NCBI GenBank assembly: GCA_951804985.1
Contig: OX638133.1
Location: 49,020,829 to 49,084,828 of the forward strand
Length of the DNA: 64,000 nucleotides
Direction of reading: 5' to 3'
From: Dryomyza anilis
Taxonomy: Eukaryota; Arthropoda; Insecta; Diptera; Dryomyzidae
Part shown: piece after piece, positions 1 through 11,488 of the stretch
Position numbering within the stretch: position 1 is the stretch's first letter
How the letters are laid out: each line of letters begins with the position of its first letter
The notes under the pieces: model-generated
Seen by the model: the letters and a program-made list of their open reading frames with translations, nothing else
What the model was told of the DNA's origin: nothing
Databases searched by the model: none
Translations under genes and position numbers: made by a program

Positions 1-203
1 TACCTCTGTTATTTACAACGTTATATCTACTACCACTTTTAAACAGGGGAATAATAAATGATTCCTTCTATATATCCGGAAATATACCTGTCTTAACGGA
101 CAAATTAAATAATGTGGTTAATGGTTTATGTAAAATATCCGCACACCGCATTAATACACAACTAGGTATGAAGTCAGGACCCGCCGAATATGATATTGAA
201 ATT
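1..203 (-). pseudogene. LINE reverse transcriptase fragment (Jockey/CR1-like), running off the left edge
   Basis: Read on the minus strand, this stretch translates to the fingers/palm start of a non-LTR reverse transcriptase. A residue string of the type SAGPDFIPSCVL is followed by CADIL, then FNLSVKTGIFPDI, a stop in place of the usual Trp, and KESFIIPLFKSGSRYN. This order (GPD.IPS, then ..TG.FP..WK, then P.FK.G) is characteristic of Jockey/CR1-type elements. It encodes no functional protein here. It has a nonsense change and no continuation upstream after about position 203, while the rest of the RT would lie beyond the left edge of the window. The clade is uncertain; that it is a non-LTR RT is fairly secure. 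Confidence 0.82.
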
Positions 204-816
204 GTTTTGAGGTACCTTAAAACTGTATTGTATAAAATAGTCGGCATTCTGTATTATTATAATTCTGTATTATTATAATTCTGTACACATATTTCAAATT
301 TGAAATATTGTTCTGTACACAAAAGTCAATGCGATTTTTGTTTTTATTGAAATTTTCTGTATAATAACGTCAATCAATTTGTTATTGTTATTAAATTATT
401 TTTTTTTGTTTCATGTCAGTTGATTGTATAGAATAATTTAAATTGTCTTCCAGATTAGTTAAATACAAAAGTGTAGTGTACAACGACTAGGTGTAGTCGA
501 CAAAGGACACCATATAAACGCGTCAGTTCAATAGCTCATCAGCGCCCTTGCACTTTGTTCTCGGCCAAGTGTGTGAGGGTTCCACATTAGTAGAACTATG
601 ACCAAAGTGCATTTTGGAGGTACAAAGCGCCTTTATCCCATCACGCCCGCATTTTACGTGACGATTAGTATGTTAAATATTACGCCCTTCTTTGATTTTT
701 ATAACTACTACACTATGTCAATCATGCCCATATTGATATTTTGTTTCCATTTGTATAACTCTACTATTAAGATTCAGGTCAGCTGGTGCCTTTATGGCAT
801 TATTCTTATATGTTGC
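204..816. other. AT-rich DNA without recognised gene
   Basis: I see no convincing coding region. An open frame at 598-840 has no recognisable motif and reads like chance. Positions 841-885 resemble an internal piece of the SINE family described at 10627-10920 (same CGGCA..GGCAAACCTACGAGAGTAAA core). Confidence 0.5.
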
Positions 817-1140
817 CTAGCGGGTGGCTCGTTTGGTTAGCTCGGCAATCATTGGCAAACCTACGAGAGTAAACATTGCATTGTAGTCACAATTCTTAAA
901 ATGTTTTCCACAAATTAGCGAAGAATTTTTTAATAACATTTCACAAGGTTCGCTCCATAGCTTTCGCTTCTGGGGATCACTGCGAACGTGGAAAAATTTA
1001 TAATTTTCTTTTATCCACGATTGACGGCGGATAGAACCAGACGATTGCGGCATTATTTTTGCTGAATAGTCCGTTGCGAATTTACTTTTGACAATTTTAT
1101 TTTTTATTAAATATTTATTGACCTCAACGAGGAAATTCAA
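817..1140 (-). pseudogene. THAP-type zinc-finger remnant
   Basis: The minus-strand frame gives about 107 codons. It contains a basic segment, a Trp-containing FFHVRSDPQKRKLW stretch, and CGKHF about 20 residues later. Spacing and residues match the second half of a THAP DNA-binding domain (F..P.....R..W, then C..HF). The first Cys pair that should precede it is missing: the frame reads MPQSSGS where a C..C pair is expected. The domain therefore could not fold around zinc as written. THAP domains occur at the N terminus of P-element-type transposases and in many insect host genes. No transposase body follows, so I cannot choose between the two. The 5' end overlaps a short SINE-like patch. Treated as a decayed fragment. 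Confidence 0.4.
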
Positions 1141-2627
1141 AAAACGATTGAAAAAAAAAATAATTGTTTAATAATAACAAAAGAAAGAAGTTTTCATACT
1201 TTCCTCACCTTGTTAAATACACCTTGGACAACGCCTTTGCTGTCATTTTTGAAATACAATTATATATTTAAAAATATATTTTAAAAATTTAAATGCAAGC
1301 TAAAATAAAGAGAACAAAGTTTTAAGAAACAATTAGTTTCATTGAAAATTGCAAAGTGTTCTACAGTTTCTTCTACTGCGCGGTACACACCTCACTATTC
1401 CAAATTTATAATGGGCCATTTGAACTTGTTTCTCAACGGAAAATGGTATCTGTCTGGATAAACATTCGGCAGATGCTGCAATTTGCTTCATAATTCAGTA
1501 CATATATCACTAAACAACTCTTCATGTACATTTTATTGTTTCATCGCGAAAATACAGAGTTATTTTTACAATCTTTTATATTTAATATCGTTTTTATTGT
1601 ATTTTTTTCGTTTGAACTTGTAAAAATTGTGAAAATTATTTGACATTCATTTTATATTTATTTTATGACAAATAAAACTTAACGTGGGTTAGAAACATAG
1701 CGGCATAAACTGCTAAGACTAAAATTTTATGTTGGGTAGAGTTGTTCTCAGTTTAACCTGGACTAAACTCTTACGGCATAAACGAAGCCATTGACTTAAA
1801 ATTGTTCTCCTACAATTGCTGATGTCGCCTAATTAGAGGGAATAACATTTGTGAGTAATCGCACCAAACCTGAAACGACACACATTGGTATTTCACCATA
1901 CATTTCTTGTGAAAAATAAAATTAGCGGTCCTATGACAAAGAACGTTTCGTGATTACATACAACTCATCAAGAAAAATTTCAAAAATGGGCGTGATAAGT
2001 CAACGGACACGCCTACCTCCTATACAAAGAGAATTTTTTTTCTAGAGAAAACGAAATGATGAGATATTGATACGAGTTTTCGTTGAGATCAATACCATTA
2101 CATAAACAAAGTTATGTAAAGTTTGGAGTAAACCGGTGGGCGGGAACTCATACCTCGTATACATATGAACCCCCTATCCGATTCAGAAAATACACTGAAT
2201 CGGATAGAGATAAGTGTATGTAGAACATATCCAAATTTGGTGCAAATAGGCCAACGAACTTGCGTACTTCTTATACAAAGCGTCTTTATCTGCTGACTGA
2301 GAAATGGAAAGACGTATAGAAAAAGTCTCTGAGCAATGGCAGAGTATGATTATATAAAGAAAGTAGATATTTGTAAATATTTTCATACATGTATAATTAT
2401 AAACAAAATGAATCTGAAATATTTAAAAATTTTATTAATCCACTATTTTGTTTATAACTACATCATCTAATTCCAAATGCTGTTTATGATGTTGTTTATA
2501 CGACTTGTTTATACTAATCGGCATTTCTTAAATAACCGTAATACAAAATTTCGCATATAATATTATATTTCTTGAATAATAAATATATTTAGAAACGTAA
2601 ATAATATGATCTTTTATGTGGATGATT
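1141..2627. other. AT-rich DNA; one perfect hairpin, no gene seen
   Basis: No supported coding sequence. Positions 2174-2186 and 2195-2207 form a perfect 13-bp stem (CTATCCGATTCAG and its complement) with an 8-nt loop. Short open frames here have no recognisable domains. Confidence 0.5.
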
Positions 2628-3015
2628 TGCAGCCTTATGCTGTATGTCGCCGATCGACGAAAATCGTCCAGAATTTGTCTGACTTTCGTGTGACAAAGTT
2701 TTTTGTTTGCTGTATAGCACAGTGTCTCACAATGTGACGACACAACGTAAGAAGTCAAAATGTGCGTATGCTGTATGTCGCCAATGAACGATTTCGACGT
2801 CAAAATCAATTATAGCTTCCTAGCTATCGTAAGTAATTATTCGTGGTCAAAAAATAATATTTAAAATTGTCTTACCCTCTTAAATGATTCTAGTGACGAA
2901 ACAATTATTTTTTTCACAATTTGATCTTCTGGTACCTCACAAAAATGAATAACTGGCCGACGTAATCGTTTCAACAAGTACTTTTTTTGGATAATGCGAA
3001 AAATGCACCAAGAAT
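2628..3015 (+). repeat. Dispersed repeat, copy 1 (MITE-like), inverted relative to 7845-8221
   Basis: This segment starts GCAGCCTTATGCTGTATGTC and ends near GCACCAAGAATAAAAATAAA. Its reverse complement recurs, diverged, at 7845-8221. Shared landmarks include GTCTGACTTTCGTGTGA, the imperfect palindrome around TAGCTTCCTAGCTA, TTCGTGGTC, and AAGTACTTTTTTTGGATAATGC. No coding capacity is apparent. The element class is unknown; the terminal word CAGCCTTATGCTGTAT reappears at 7289, which suggests a terminal inverted repeat. Confidence 0.7.
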
Positions 3016-5090
3016 AAAAATAAAAAGACTCAGTACTGTTATGAAAGAAACAGATGACGATGTAAAACATCAGTATTTGGTGAAGTTCTAGTTCTAGAAA
3101 ACATCAATCTATACTTAGTTTAACCCCTAAAGTATGCAACATATTTTGTTATTTGCATATTTTGTATATGCAATCCTGTATTGAAATTCTAGTGAACTTT
3201 CTCGGAAAATTGTTAACTTTGTTCAACATCCGCAGACTTTTACCAGTTTTTTTTTTACGTATGTAAAATATCTTTAGATTTGGACAACCTACTGAATTAT
3301 AAATACGGATTTTGTGAGACTACATACTGATCAAAACGAACATATTTTTATGAGCGCAAGATATAATAGTAATGTAAAGGCATTAATGGTTTGATGTTAA
3401 AGCACCTATCAATTGGCATCATTAATTATAAATATTTTTTTTACAAACATTAATTTGTCATTTGTTATTTGCAGGAAAAAAAGGTTTGGCAAAATATTTT
3501 TAAATAATGATGAAAATCGAAAAGACTCGCCCTTTTGGCATGACAAGATTTTCAATTTTTCAAATTCGTCCTCTTGGTTTTGACTTTTGTGGCTAGAAAT
3601 ATCCAACAAAATGACACGCGATTTTGGCACAGCATACTTGAGGATAAACTACATTCAAAAATGTAAAAAAAAACGCAAATGTCAAAAATTGCACATTGGA
3701 ATGATAGTGACGATATGATCATATATTAAATCATATATAATATATGGATTCATATATGACTGGATGTTCTGTAAGGAGATTGCGATCTCATTGACCATTG
3801 AAGGAAGTCACTGTAAGTTCGTTAGTACCCAACCTTTTTATTTCTGGTTATGGGTTTGTGTAAACACCATTATTCAACTTAACCATTTTTATTGCAAAAG
3901 TGGTACAATGAAAGTAATGTTAGTCGATTGGTAAAGTTAACGTTTTTAAGTAGCCGAATTTAAAACGATCATGGGAAAACTGTTTCCAGCAGAAGCTTGT
4001 TAAAAAGACGCTATAAAGATGCTTTATGTATAAAAATTGATAAAAGAACTTTTTTTAATAACAGAACAACCTTTAATTTTGTATTTTGTGGCAATCAATC
4101 ATGTTTGTTTACTAAAATTTTTACATAGTTAGAGTAAGATTAAACGTTAAATATGGCTTTGGACCATTAAGAATAAATTTACATAAAGGACTATTTTTGA
4201 AAAAAAAAATATTTTTCGCACTTTTTACCACTAATTATGACTCATATCGGTGAACATGTTGGTGACAATTTATTATTTGCATAGAATATGCTTGGTTATG
4301 TTGATTTACTTTAAAACCATAGCCTACTTTGATTGTCTTCTTCAAACATTTGAATAATAGTAATAGTTTGTTTTTATTCGTGCGTTAAGTTTCGACGCTT
4401 ACTAGGATTTCGAGATTGTATTCTCTGGGGGAAGTTTTTTGAAAACCATGCGAAAGTAGTAATATTTTTCTTATTTTTCTTATATAAATAAGTTTCTATT
4501 TCTATATAATTTTCTTATTTATTATTTCTATATAAATATTTCTATATAAATAGGAATTGTTAAAAGTTATACCCCTAATGAATACCTTCCAGCCATGAAT
4601 GTTGAAAAACTCTAGAGTGCTATAATCAAAGCATCCAAACAATATATATAAACTACAAAAAACATTCCTTTAAAACAAAAATAAAAATAAAAAAGCTTTG
4701 CCTGCCTCTGCCTACCTATTTCCTGCTAGACGACCGAGCATGCTACCTCTGCTACTGGTAGGCTCGATATTCAACTTTCTTTATAAGCTGCTATGGGTAG
4801 GTATGCTACCTCTGCCCACCTATATACTGCTAATGGTAGGCTCGATATTCTACCTTTATAATTATAAACTTCTATAGATAGGCTGTCGTTTTTTGAAAAA
4901 AAATTGTTTACAATATTTCTGTTTTGAAGTTTTAAAAGCTGTTGACAGACATTATTGTTTACAAATATCAAATTTGTAAACAATAAACATTATAATCGGT
5001 GTTTACTTTTTTCGGTTTGCAACGCGATTTGTTTTAATTAAAACGTGAAAATGTGCCGTATTTCTATGATTTGCTGATATTGGACATTTG
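3016..5090. other. AT-rich DNA without recognised gene
   Basis: Low-complexity AT-rich sequence. There are short local repeats, for example TTTCTATATAAATA near 4490-4550 and a GCTACCTCTGCC..CTACTGGTAGGCTCGATATTC motif repeated around 4740-4855. No coding or RNA gene recognised. Confidence 0.5.
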
Positions 5091-5275
5091 CACAAATGCA
5101 TTTGAAACCTACTTCAAGACATTCACTCCATTTTAAAACATTTATTGTCGTTGACTCTATGCTTGAAAATCAAATAAATGTGTAGCTCACAACAAAAAGT
5201 ACCAAGTACTGTCCAAACAAAGCACAAACAAAACTGCAGTGAAGAGATCTATGATAATGTGCAATAAAAATTAGA
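5091..5275 (+). repeat. Dispersed direct repeat, copy 1 (second copy at 12573-12757)
   Basis: About 180 bp that recur in the same orientation at 12573-12757. Shared landmarks include ACTTCAAGACATTCACT, AATGTGTAGCTCACAACAA, AGTACCAA.TACTGTC and GATCTATG....GGCAATAAAAATT. No coding capacity; element class unknown. Confidence 0.7.
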
Positions 5276-5428
5276 AGCGGGTCTTCCGTCAATCACAACA
5301 TGATCGATTTGGTTGCGCGTGTTCTGATCGGGTGACCTCCACGTGGCCTTGTGAATATTGAGATGCTTGAATCTAGTACCACTAATTACCATGTTTCGTG
5401 CTGCGGCGAAACTGCTTTTATAATAAAA
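5276..5428 (-). pseudogene. LINE endonuclease (EEP fold) fragment, RTE-like
   Basis: The minus strand encodes FAAARNMVISGTRFKH, then NIHKATWRSPDQ, then NQIDHVVIDGR. This is the C-terminal part of the apurinic-type endonuclease of RTE-like LINEs, including the T(W)..PD..N.IDHV active-site region. The same segment appears within the larger RTE-like element at 50650-53650 (FAAARNMVVSSTRFEH, IHKATWLSPDQ). Only about 50 codons are present, without RT on either side, so this is an isolated scrap. It abuts the dispersed repeat that ends at 5275. Confidence 0.8.
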
Positions 5429-5777
5429 TTTATTTTTTACACCAAACATGTAAAATAGGAGCACGTAGAAAACTGAATTCTTTTATTGAAAAGTGCCTGC
5501 TTCACTATTACATACATTCAATTGATTAACACCACTTTAGTGATTTTTATACATATTTTTATTTCAAATTATCAAATCTCTGAAACCTCACCACTGAAAA
5601 TCTGAAATATACCCGATATATTATTAAATTGTTTCACCTAATTATTTATAATTTTTTGGGGCTTCACGAATGAAGAAACTTTTTTGTAGTTTTTTATAGT
5701 CGTGTTTTCTCTCGGGAGCACGTAAACAGCTTTTGAAAAATAAGTGAATGAAATATTTGTCAAAAATACAAAACATA

Positions 5778-6770
5778 AGGACTGCGTCGAATAAAATTGT
5801 CCGTTACATATCTTCCCATAATGTGCTTTTGCAAGATTCAAATTAAAAAAATTTTATCATAGTAGCTCTGAATTAAATGGCAGAAAATAATTTGTGTCAG
5901 TTATAGTCAATACAAAATTTATTTAACGCGAAAATGGCAAACGAACTGGAAGTGCGAGAAAATGTAATTAAAATTTTTCAAAAACAACCTAGTTGGTCTT
6001 TTAAAAAAAATGCCAAGGAGGTAGGGGTTAACCCTAAGACCATTTCTCGCGTTATCAACCGCTTTAAGGAAGACCTAAGTATTGATCGGAAGAAAGGTTC
6101 TGGTAAAAAAAAGGCCCACATGATCGTGAAAAGTCGAAGAAGGTTGTGAATATTTTAAAGAAAGATCCAAGCATATCCGGAAGGAAATTGGCGAGAAAGG
6201 CGGATTGCTCAGAATCTTTCGATCGCAGGACTAAGAAAGAAGCTGGGCTGAAGACGTACAAGGTCCAAAAAGTTCCGGATAGAAATGCCGTCAAGACTGA
6301 AACCGCAAAACAACGAGCTAAAAAGCTGAACCAAGATTTTTTAAAAAAATTCGATTGCTGCATAATGGACGACGAAACTTATGTTTTAGCGGACTTTTCT
6401 CAGCTACCTGGGCAGTTGTGGAAAAAGGAGCAGCTCATTCGTGACATCGGGTACAATTAATAGCGAAATGTATGTGAAGGAATGCTTGCAAAAGAGATTG
6501 CTTCCATTTTTACGCCAACATGAAGTGTCCACTGGGCTTTAGTAAAAAGGGAGATGAAGACAACAAAAGAAGTGGCCAAAGACCCTTCAAGACTTTAAAA
6601 GAAAGTGGTCTTCAGCAGCTGTGAGTGTGTCGGAAACTACCATTACAACATTAATGGAAGGCGTTCCGGAAAAATTAAAACTTTTTATTAAAAATATTAA
6701 TTTCTGGTTTTTTATATATTTTTTTTAATCTAAAAATAATTTGCAAAATAAAATATTTTATTCTATAAAA
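5778..6770 (+). mobile_element. Tc1-like DNA transposon, truncated and internally deleted copy
   Basis: This copy begins with the same terminal repeat (AGGACTGCGTCGAATAAAAT, after TA at 5776-5777) as the complete element at 22564-23802, and stays alignable to about 6770. It stops before the right terminal repeat. A transposase frame starts at 5934 with a helix-turn-helix region (NPKTISRVINRFKEDL). It shifts frame near 6146, then continues through a linker to the first catalytic motif MDDETYVLADF (from 6365). Two internal deletions relative to the other copy remove about 105 bp after 6416, between two GCAG words, and the block between about 6538 and the GGGCTTTAG word that in the full copy carries the second and third catalytic residues. 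It cannot encode active transposase. Confidence 0.9.
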
Positions 6771-7288
6771 TGGCTTTTATGGTTTAATATCATTTCAAAG
6801 AAAATAATTTAAAAATTTTATAATAAAAATTTCATATAAAAATGTCTACTTTAAATTTTTTTTATTTTTTACATGGGAACGAACCCGAAAACCACTCTGA
6901 AATTTTTATAGTTTGTTAGCAAAAGGATACTCTTTAACATATATTTTTTTAACATTTTTATAAAAAGGAGTTATTGAGATAATCCTTTTTTAACAATATT
7001 ATGATTATTATCTACCTATTGTTCTACCTAATGTTTTAAGCTTATTTTTATAACCTTTACATCGCCGTTTAAATGGTTTTGTCATGTTAACTATTTCCTA
7101 AGTTACAGTTAGTTAAGCTAGAGCAACTTTGTGCATTTTTTTGTGAGCTTTTCATATATCAAGGACTCATATTTCTGAAACCACTGCAGTTAGGAAACTG
7201 AAATTTTGCTTTCTTCTTAAGTTTAAGTCGTAAAACCATCGTACAAAATTTCATTAATTTCTGAGATGGTGGAATCATATTTTATATT
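6771..7288. other. AT-rich DNA without recognised gene
   Basis: Nothing coding recognised. Sequence is rich in A/T homopolymers. Confidence 0.5.
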
Positions 7289-8221
7289 AACAGCCTTATG
7301 CTGTATAATTTCATGAGTGACACATTTCGTCAGGTTTTCACTCACATACGTAATAAAATTATATGCTGTATATATTACGTATTGGTTCGTCGAGCTTTAC
7401 TCCACCGCCGTTGCGTTGTCTCTCAATGTTCTCAATTTCGCGTTTCCAATCAATGTATTTGTATTTAGCAAAGACAATTTTCAATACAATTGTTTACGTT
7501 TTTTTTTAAATTTGTGTATTTGGCAACTCAAAAAACATACCTTTGACAATCAAAATAAAAATAAAACAAAGTTGAAAAAAAAATTGTTTGCAAGATTACT
7601 TGAATATTGTTTGAATATATGTTTATTTATCATTACCGCGGCTGTAATTTAAAAAATAATAATTGCCACGATATTTTGAATGGACGGCAAATGACCAAAT
7701 AACGAATAATTTTTGCAGAGGATTTTCGATGTTCCGCCAAAAAATAGAGAACTGAATATCGACCGAAACAGTTTTTCATTTTTTAAAGGAAACCTTTTGG
7801 TCAATTTTTTTTATCACACATAGATCAATATTGTCTTTTTATTTTTTATTCTTGGTGCATTTTTCGCATTATCCAAAAAAGTACTTGTTGAAACGAGTTG
7901 CGTCGGTCAGTTATTGATTTTTGTGGGGTACTAGAGGGGCAAATTGCGATTGGTTTCGTCACTTAAGAACCATTTAAGACAATTTTTAATTTTATGTTTG
8001 GACCACGAATAATTACAGACGATAGCTAGGAAGCTATCGTCGATTTTGACGTCGAAAATCATTCGTTGACGACATACAGCATACGCACAATTTGATTTCT
8101 TACGTTGTGTCGGCACATTGGGACACGCTGTGCTATACAGCATACAAAAAACTTTCTCACACGAAAGTCAGACAAATTTTGGACGATTTTCGTCGATCGA
8201 TGACATACTGCATTAGGTTGT
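7289..8221 (-). repeat. Dispersed MITE-like repeat, copy 2, with candidate terminal inverted repeats
   Basis: The left end reads ACAGCCTTATGCTGTAT (7289). The right end reads, on the opposite strand, ACAACCTAATGCAGTATG, so the two ends form an imperfect terminal inverted repeat. The right portion (7845-8221) is the reverse complement of the repeat at 2628-3015. No transposase motif is visible between the ends. Consistent with a non-autonomous DNA transposon of unknown superfamily; the target duplication was not identified. Confidence 0.55.
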
Positions 8222-10315
8222 AGGTTTTTTTTTATTTTTCGAACAACATTTTTTTCATAATATTTTATTTTTGTCATATTTTAATTAAACTTTTTTTTTT
8301 TGATATATTGCTTTTTGAGCAAAACGTTGTCGTACAAAAACTTTTTCATTTTTTTTTTAAATAATGTTTGTTGTATTTTTTATTAACAAATAAATACTGA
8401 CAACAACATTACTACCGCCGAGCGGCAGATTTGTTGTTGTTTTAAATGTTTGTCTTCTCACTCTTTACTCGTTGCGCTCATACGCTCGCGCCTACTGTAT
8501 TTGTGACACTGTTGTCGTTTTTTTTTTGGTTGTTTTTCAAAACATTGAATGTTTTGAATGGCTCATTGTTTTGACAGTACTTGACACCAATGAAACAAAT
8601 ACTGCCGTGAAGTGAAGTCGGCTGAGAGACTTCACCATAATACTGTAGACTGTCATTTGCGAAATGAATTCAATACTGTAGAGTGCAGTAATGCATATTT
8701 GCAGAGGAAACTTCAAAACCATTTGTGCAGATGTCTAGCTAATATCAACATCAGGGGTGCTCAGCTAATGTTTCCTTCCGCCATTAGTGTCTACAAGAAA
8801 AACTAATTTTTGTATACAAGCAAACACATATTAGTTTTTGTAAAACTGTAATTAACACGTTTTTTGTTGTTGACTTCTTCCATAACTTTTGTCCGGCATA
8901 TCGAACACAATAACAATGCCGGGTGCACTTCATTTTATTTATATCATCTTTAAATTTTGAAAAGGTCAAATACATTAAATTTGTTTTGTCATATCTCGTA
9001 TTTATTGTTGGGCTTTATAAATCTGAATTTTTGGTCCTGATTTACGTTTACGAAAACCGAATATTGATATTTCTAATAGTTTTCCGGGATACACATGAGT
9101 CATTACATATCAAATCTACGGAAAAAAAACTTTTTTGAATTTTATACAGTTTTCCAAACTTTAAAGCACCAAATCTCTAAAACCCCATCATCTGGGAAGT
9201 TGGAATATTTTCAATATCATTTTTTTAATTTTGTTAATTTACCATGCTACCAAATTAAATCAAATTCTGAGTTGGTGCTGCCAATCACTTGGTTGATATG
9301 ATATGGAATGCATACGATGTAAAACGGTTAGCAAAACAAAATGTCCACAATTTGTTTCCCCACTTTTTAGAATTATTGACTCCATGATCAATCAAATTAA
9401 ATTAAATTAAAACATGTTAAGTTTTTTAATTGATATATGGGATGTCCGTGTCAAAATTTATTTCTCGTTTGTTGAGTACTTGACAAAATTTCCGAATTTT
9501 TTATAAAAATTAGCTTATATCACGAAAATTAAAATACCACTTAAGAAATGTTACTAGTTTTAAACACTTACTTCATTTATGGAAAGGTCAAGAGCGCATT
9601 TTATGTCACAGGGCATTGGATATAATGTTTTGGTACAAAGTACAATTAAATCTTTGCCGAAACTGTGCCGACTAAAATATTAATGGCATTAGCATATACA
9701 TCTTTATAATAGAAATCACATTTGCTTGTAACAGTTGTTGAAACGACGCACAGTGTTCAAAAAGTTTATGTTTTCGGAAAAAAGTCTATAACTTTGGAAC
9801 CAATAAAGATAATTAAAATCTGTTTTTTTCATAATTTTGTCTGTTATTGCGGATCATATTTAATATATTTTACTATTGAAAATTGTTTAAAAAAATGTTA
9901 TAACCGCGTATAATTACCTCTAATGGTGAATCCGAGGAGCAATTAAACCATTTTAACATATTTTATACTTATATATTTACTAGGATTTTGAATCCAATTA
10001 TAAAAAATTTAAAATGTATGCAGTACTTAATCGAATTGAGACTTAATTTTTTTGTGTTCGTGATTTTACATTTGATACATAAGTTGTTGTAAAGCTCGAA
10101 TCACACGATTGACTAAAATGTAACAATTTCAGTTTACATCAACACAAAAATTGATGTATGTGTTTGATGCTCGAATCGTCAACAACAATTGATGCAATTT
10201 GGTTGAAGCTTTTTCAATTTTTGTATTGAAACTGACATAAAATAAAAATTTTTAATTTTTTTAAATTGTGCTGATTGTTGATGTTTTGCGTCAATGGTGT
10301 GATTCTACTTAAATA
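8222..10315. other. AT-rich DNA without recognised gene
   Basis: No supported coding region. Short open frames between 8537 and 9913 have no domain signal and overlap on both strands. Confidence 0.5.
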
Positions 10316-10606
10316 AAATAGAATGTAAGTAGTTAAAAAAATAAATAAATTAAAATAATAAAAAATTATACAAGAAAAAAAATGTTTTTATTTTTATTTT
10401 TAAATAGTTAAGAGTTCATACATTTCTTGAATTTTTTATAAATATTATGAATGCGTTCAACAATGTTATGAACTTTTTCATTACGATTTTATGAACGATT
10501 GGTAAATGGGAACAATTTGGTCATTGGTTGAGTCGTAATGACAAATTCAGAACATTGATCAACAAATTCATTAATAGACATATGGACATATGGAATAAGA
10601 GTTTTA
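10316..10606 (-). repeat. Partial copy of the element at 27416-28310, opposite orientation
   Basis: The reverse complement of this segment matches 27437-27735. Shared landmarks include ACTCAACCAATGAC, CGTAATGAAAAAGTTCATAA, TTCATAATATTTAT, TATTTAAAAATAAAAATAAAA, and the T-run followed by AACTACTTAC. It is non-coding, probably a fragment of a non-autonomous DNA transposon. Confidence 0.65.
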
Positions 10607-10626
10607 TATATAAGTATATTGTAGCG

Positions 10627-10920
10627 TCGGTAGCTCAGAGGTTAGTACGTTGCACTGCGAGCCGAAAGGTTCCATGTTCAAGCCTGGACTGGGGCTAACA
10701 ACATATTTTTCATAGAAAATATTTTTCTATACCGCGCTACTTCTCGGCAGTCAATGGCAAACGTACGAGAATAAACATTGCCCATGAAAATCCTCATCCG
10801 CCGTTCGGAATCGGCATAAAACTGTAGGCCTTACTTTGAGTAAAAATATAATACGCATAGATCCAAATGGTGAGAGAGCTCAGCCGAAGATCTTATAGGA
10901 CTGTAGGGCAAAACTATTAT
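10627..10920 (+). repeat. tRNA-derived SINE, full-length copy
   Basis: The head resembles a tRNA with RNA polymerase III boxes: A box TAGCTCAGAGGTT at 10631-10643 and B box GTTCAAGCC at 10676-10684. It is followed by a non-tRNA body (TATACCGCGCTACTTCTCGGC, GCAAACGTACGAGA, CGCCGTTCGGAATCGGC, AATGGTGAGAGAGCTC) and an AACTATTATT tail. Other copies lie at 11489-11695, 55640-55925, 62500-62690, 62691-62985 and 63258-63545. Amplification of such elements depends on a partner LINE. All internal SINE hallmarks are visible; I do not recognise a named family. Confidence 0.85.
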
Positions 10921-11224
10921 TTTTATATAGAAGAATCGGAGCCACATTTTAAAAATTTGGTCCAATTCGATTGAGAGGTTAGAGAGTTGTAAAAATTAGC
11001 TCCCTCTAGCGGTGTAATTCGCAACTATTTTGAGTCTATGTTAACTGGCTAACTTCAAAGAGTCCCTGTACAAAATTTTATTCCGTTATTTGTGTAGGTT
11101 TCAATGCTTTGTTTAAATATTATTGTATTAATGACCAATTTTAATAGTAAAAATAATTGTACTATTAATTTACCAGTTTTTTTTCTGTGTGTAAATATTT
11201 ATAATTCTATATTATTTTCCCTAG

Positions 11225-11411
11225 CCCAGTTTCACACGCTTCAGGAAGAGCTTCGAAGAAGGCGCGATGAATGCATCCAATTAAAAGCAGTTTTGCAGCA
11301 ACAAAGCCAAACATTAAAATCATCCGGAAATCTAATAACACGGTCGAATAGTGCACATAATAACAATAATCAACTTATTGAAGCTTTTAATGCTCAAAAG
11401 TTAGTCAACAG
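11225..11411 (+). CDS. Probable host exon: class V myosin tail coiled coil
   Basis: A 187-bp exon is bounded by a pyrimidine-rich acceptor (TTTTCCCTAG before 11225) and a donor (CAG|GTAATC after 11411). It enters with two bases of a split codon and leaves with two bases of the next, so it is a phase-consistent internal exon. The peptide starts QFHTLQEELRRRRDECIQLK, continues with a Gln-rich stretch, a Ser/Asn linker, and ends LIEAFNAQKLVNR. This is a charged heptad-like coiled coil. From family knowledge, the LQEEL.(R)RR.E...L..L pattern followed by EA......NR resembles the coiled coil just before the cargo-binding (dilute) domain of myosin V, which carries vesicles and organelles along actin. 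Base composition is clearly less AT-rich than the surroundings. The neighbouring exons are not in this window as far as I can see. The gene identity is an inference; that this is a real exon is more certain. Confidence 0.6.
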
Positions 11412-11488
11412 GTAATCTAAATAATATATTATTTAAGCTCATTTCCCACTATTATGTTGGAGAACTCATAATATCCTATGTAATGGTA

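Noticed and set aside
598..840. 80-codon open frame
   Set aside because: No homology, hydrophobic low-information peptide; overlaps SINE-like and THAP-like patches.
10627..10700. Possible functional tRNA gene
   Set aside because: Boxes A and B are present, but no cloverleaf with paired acceptor stem is evident and the unit continues into a shared SINE body present in other copies.
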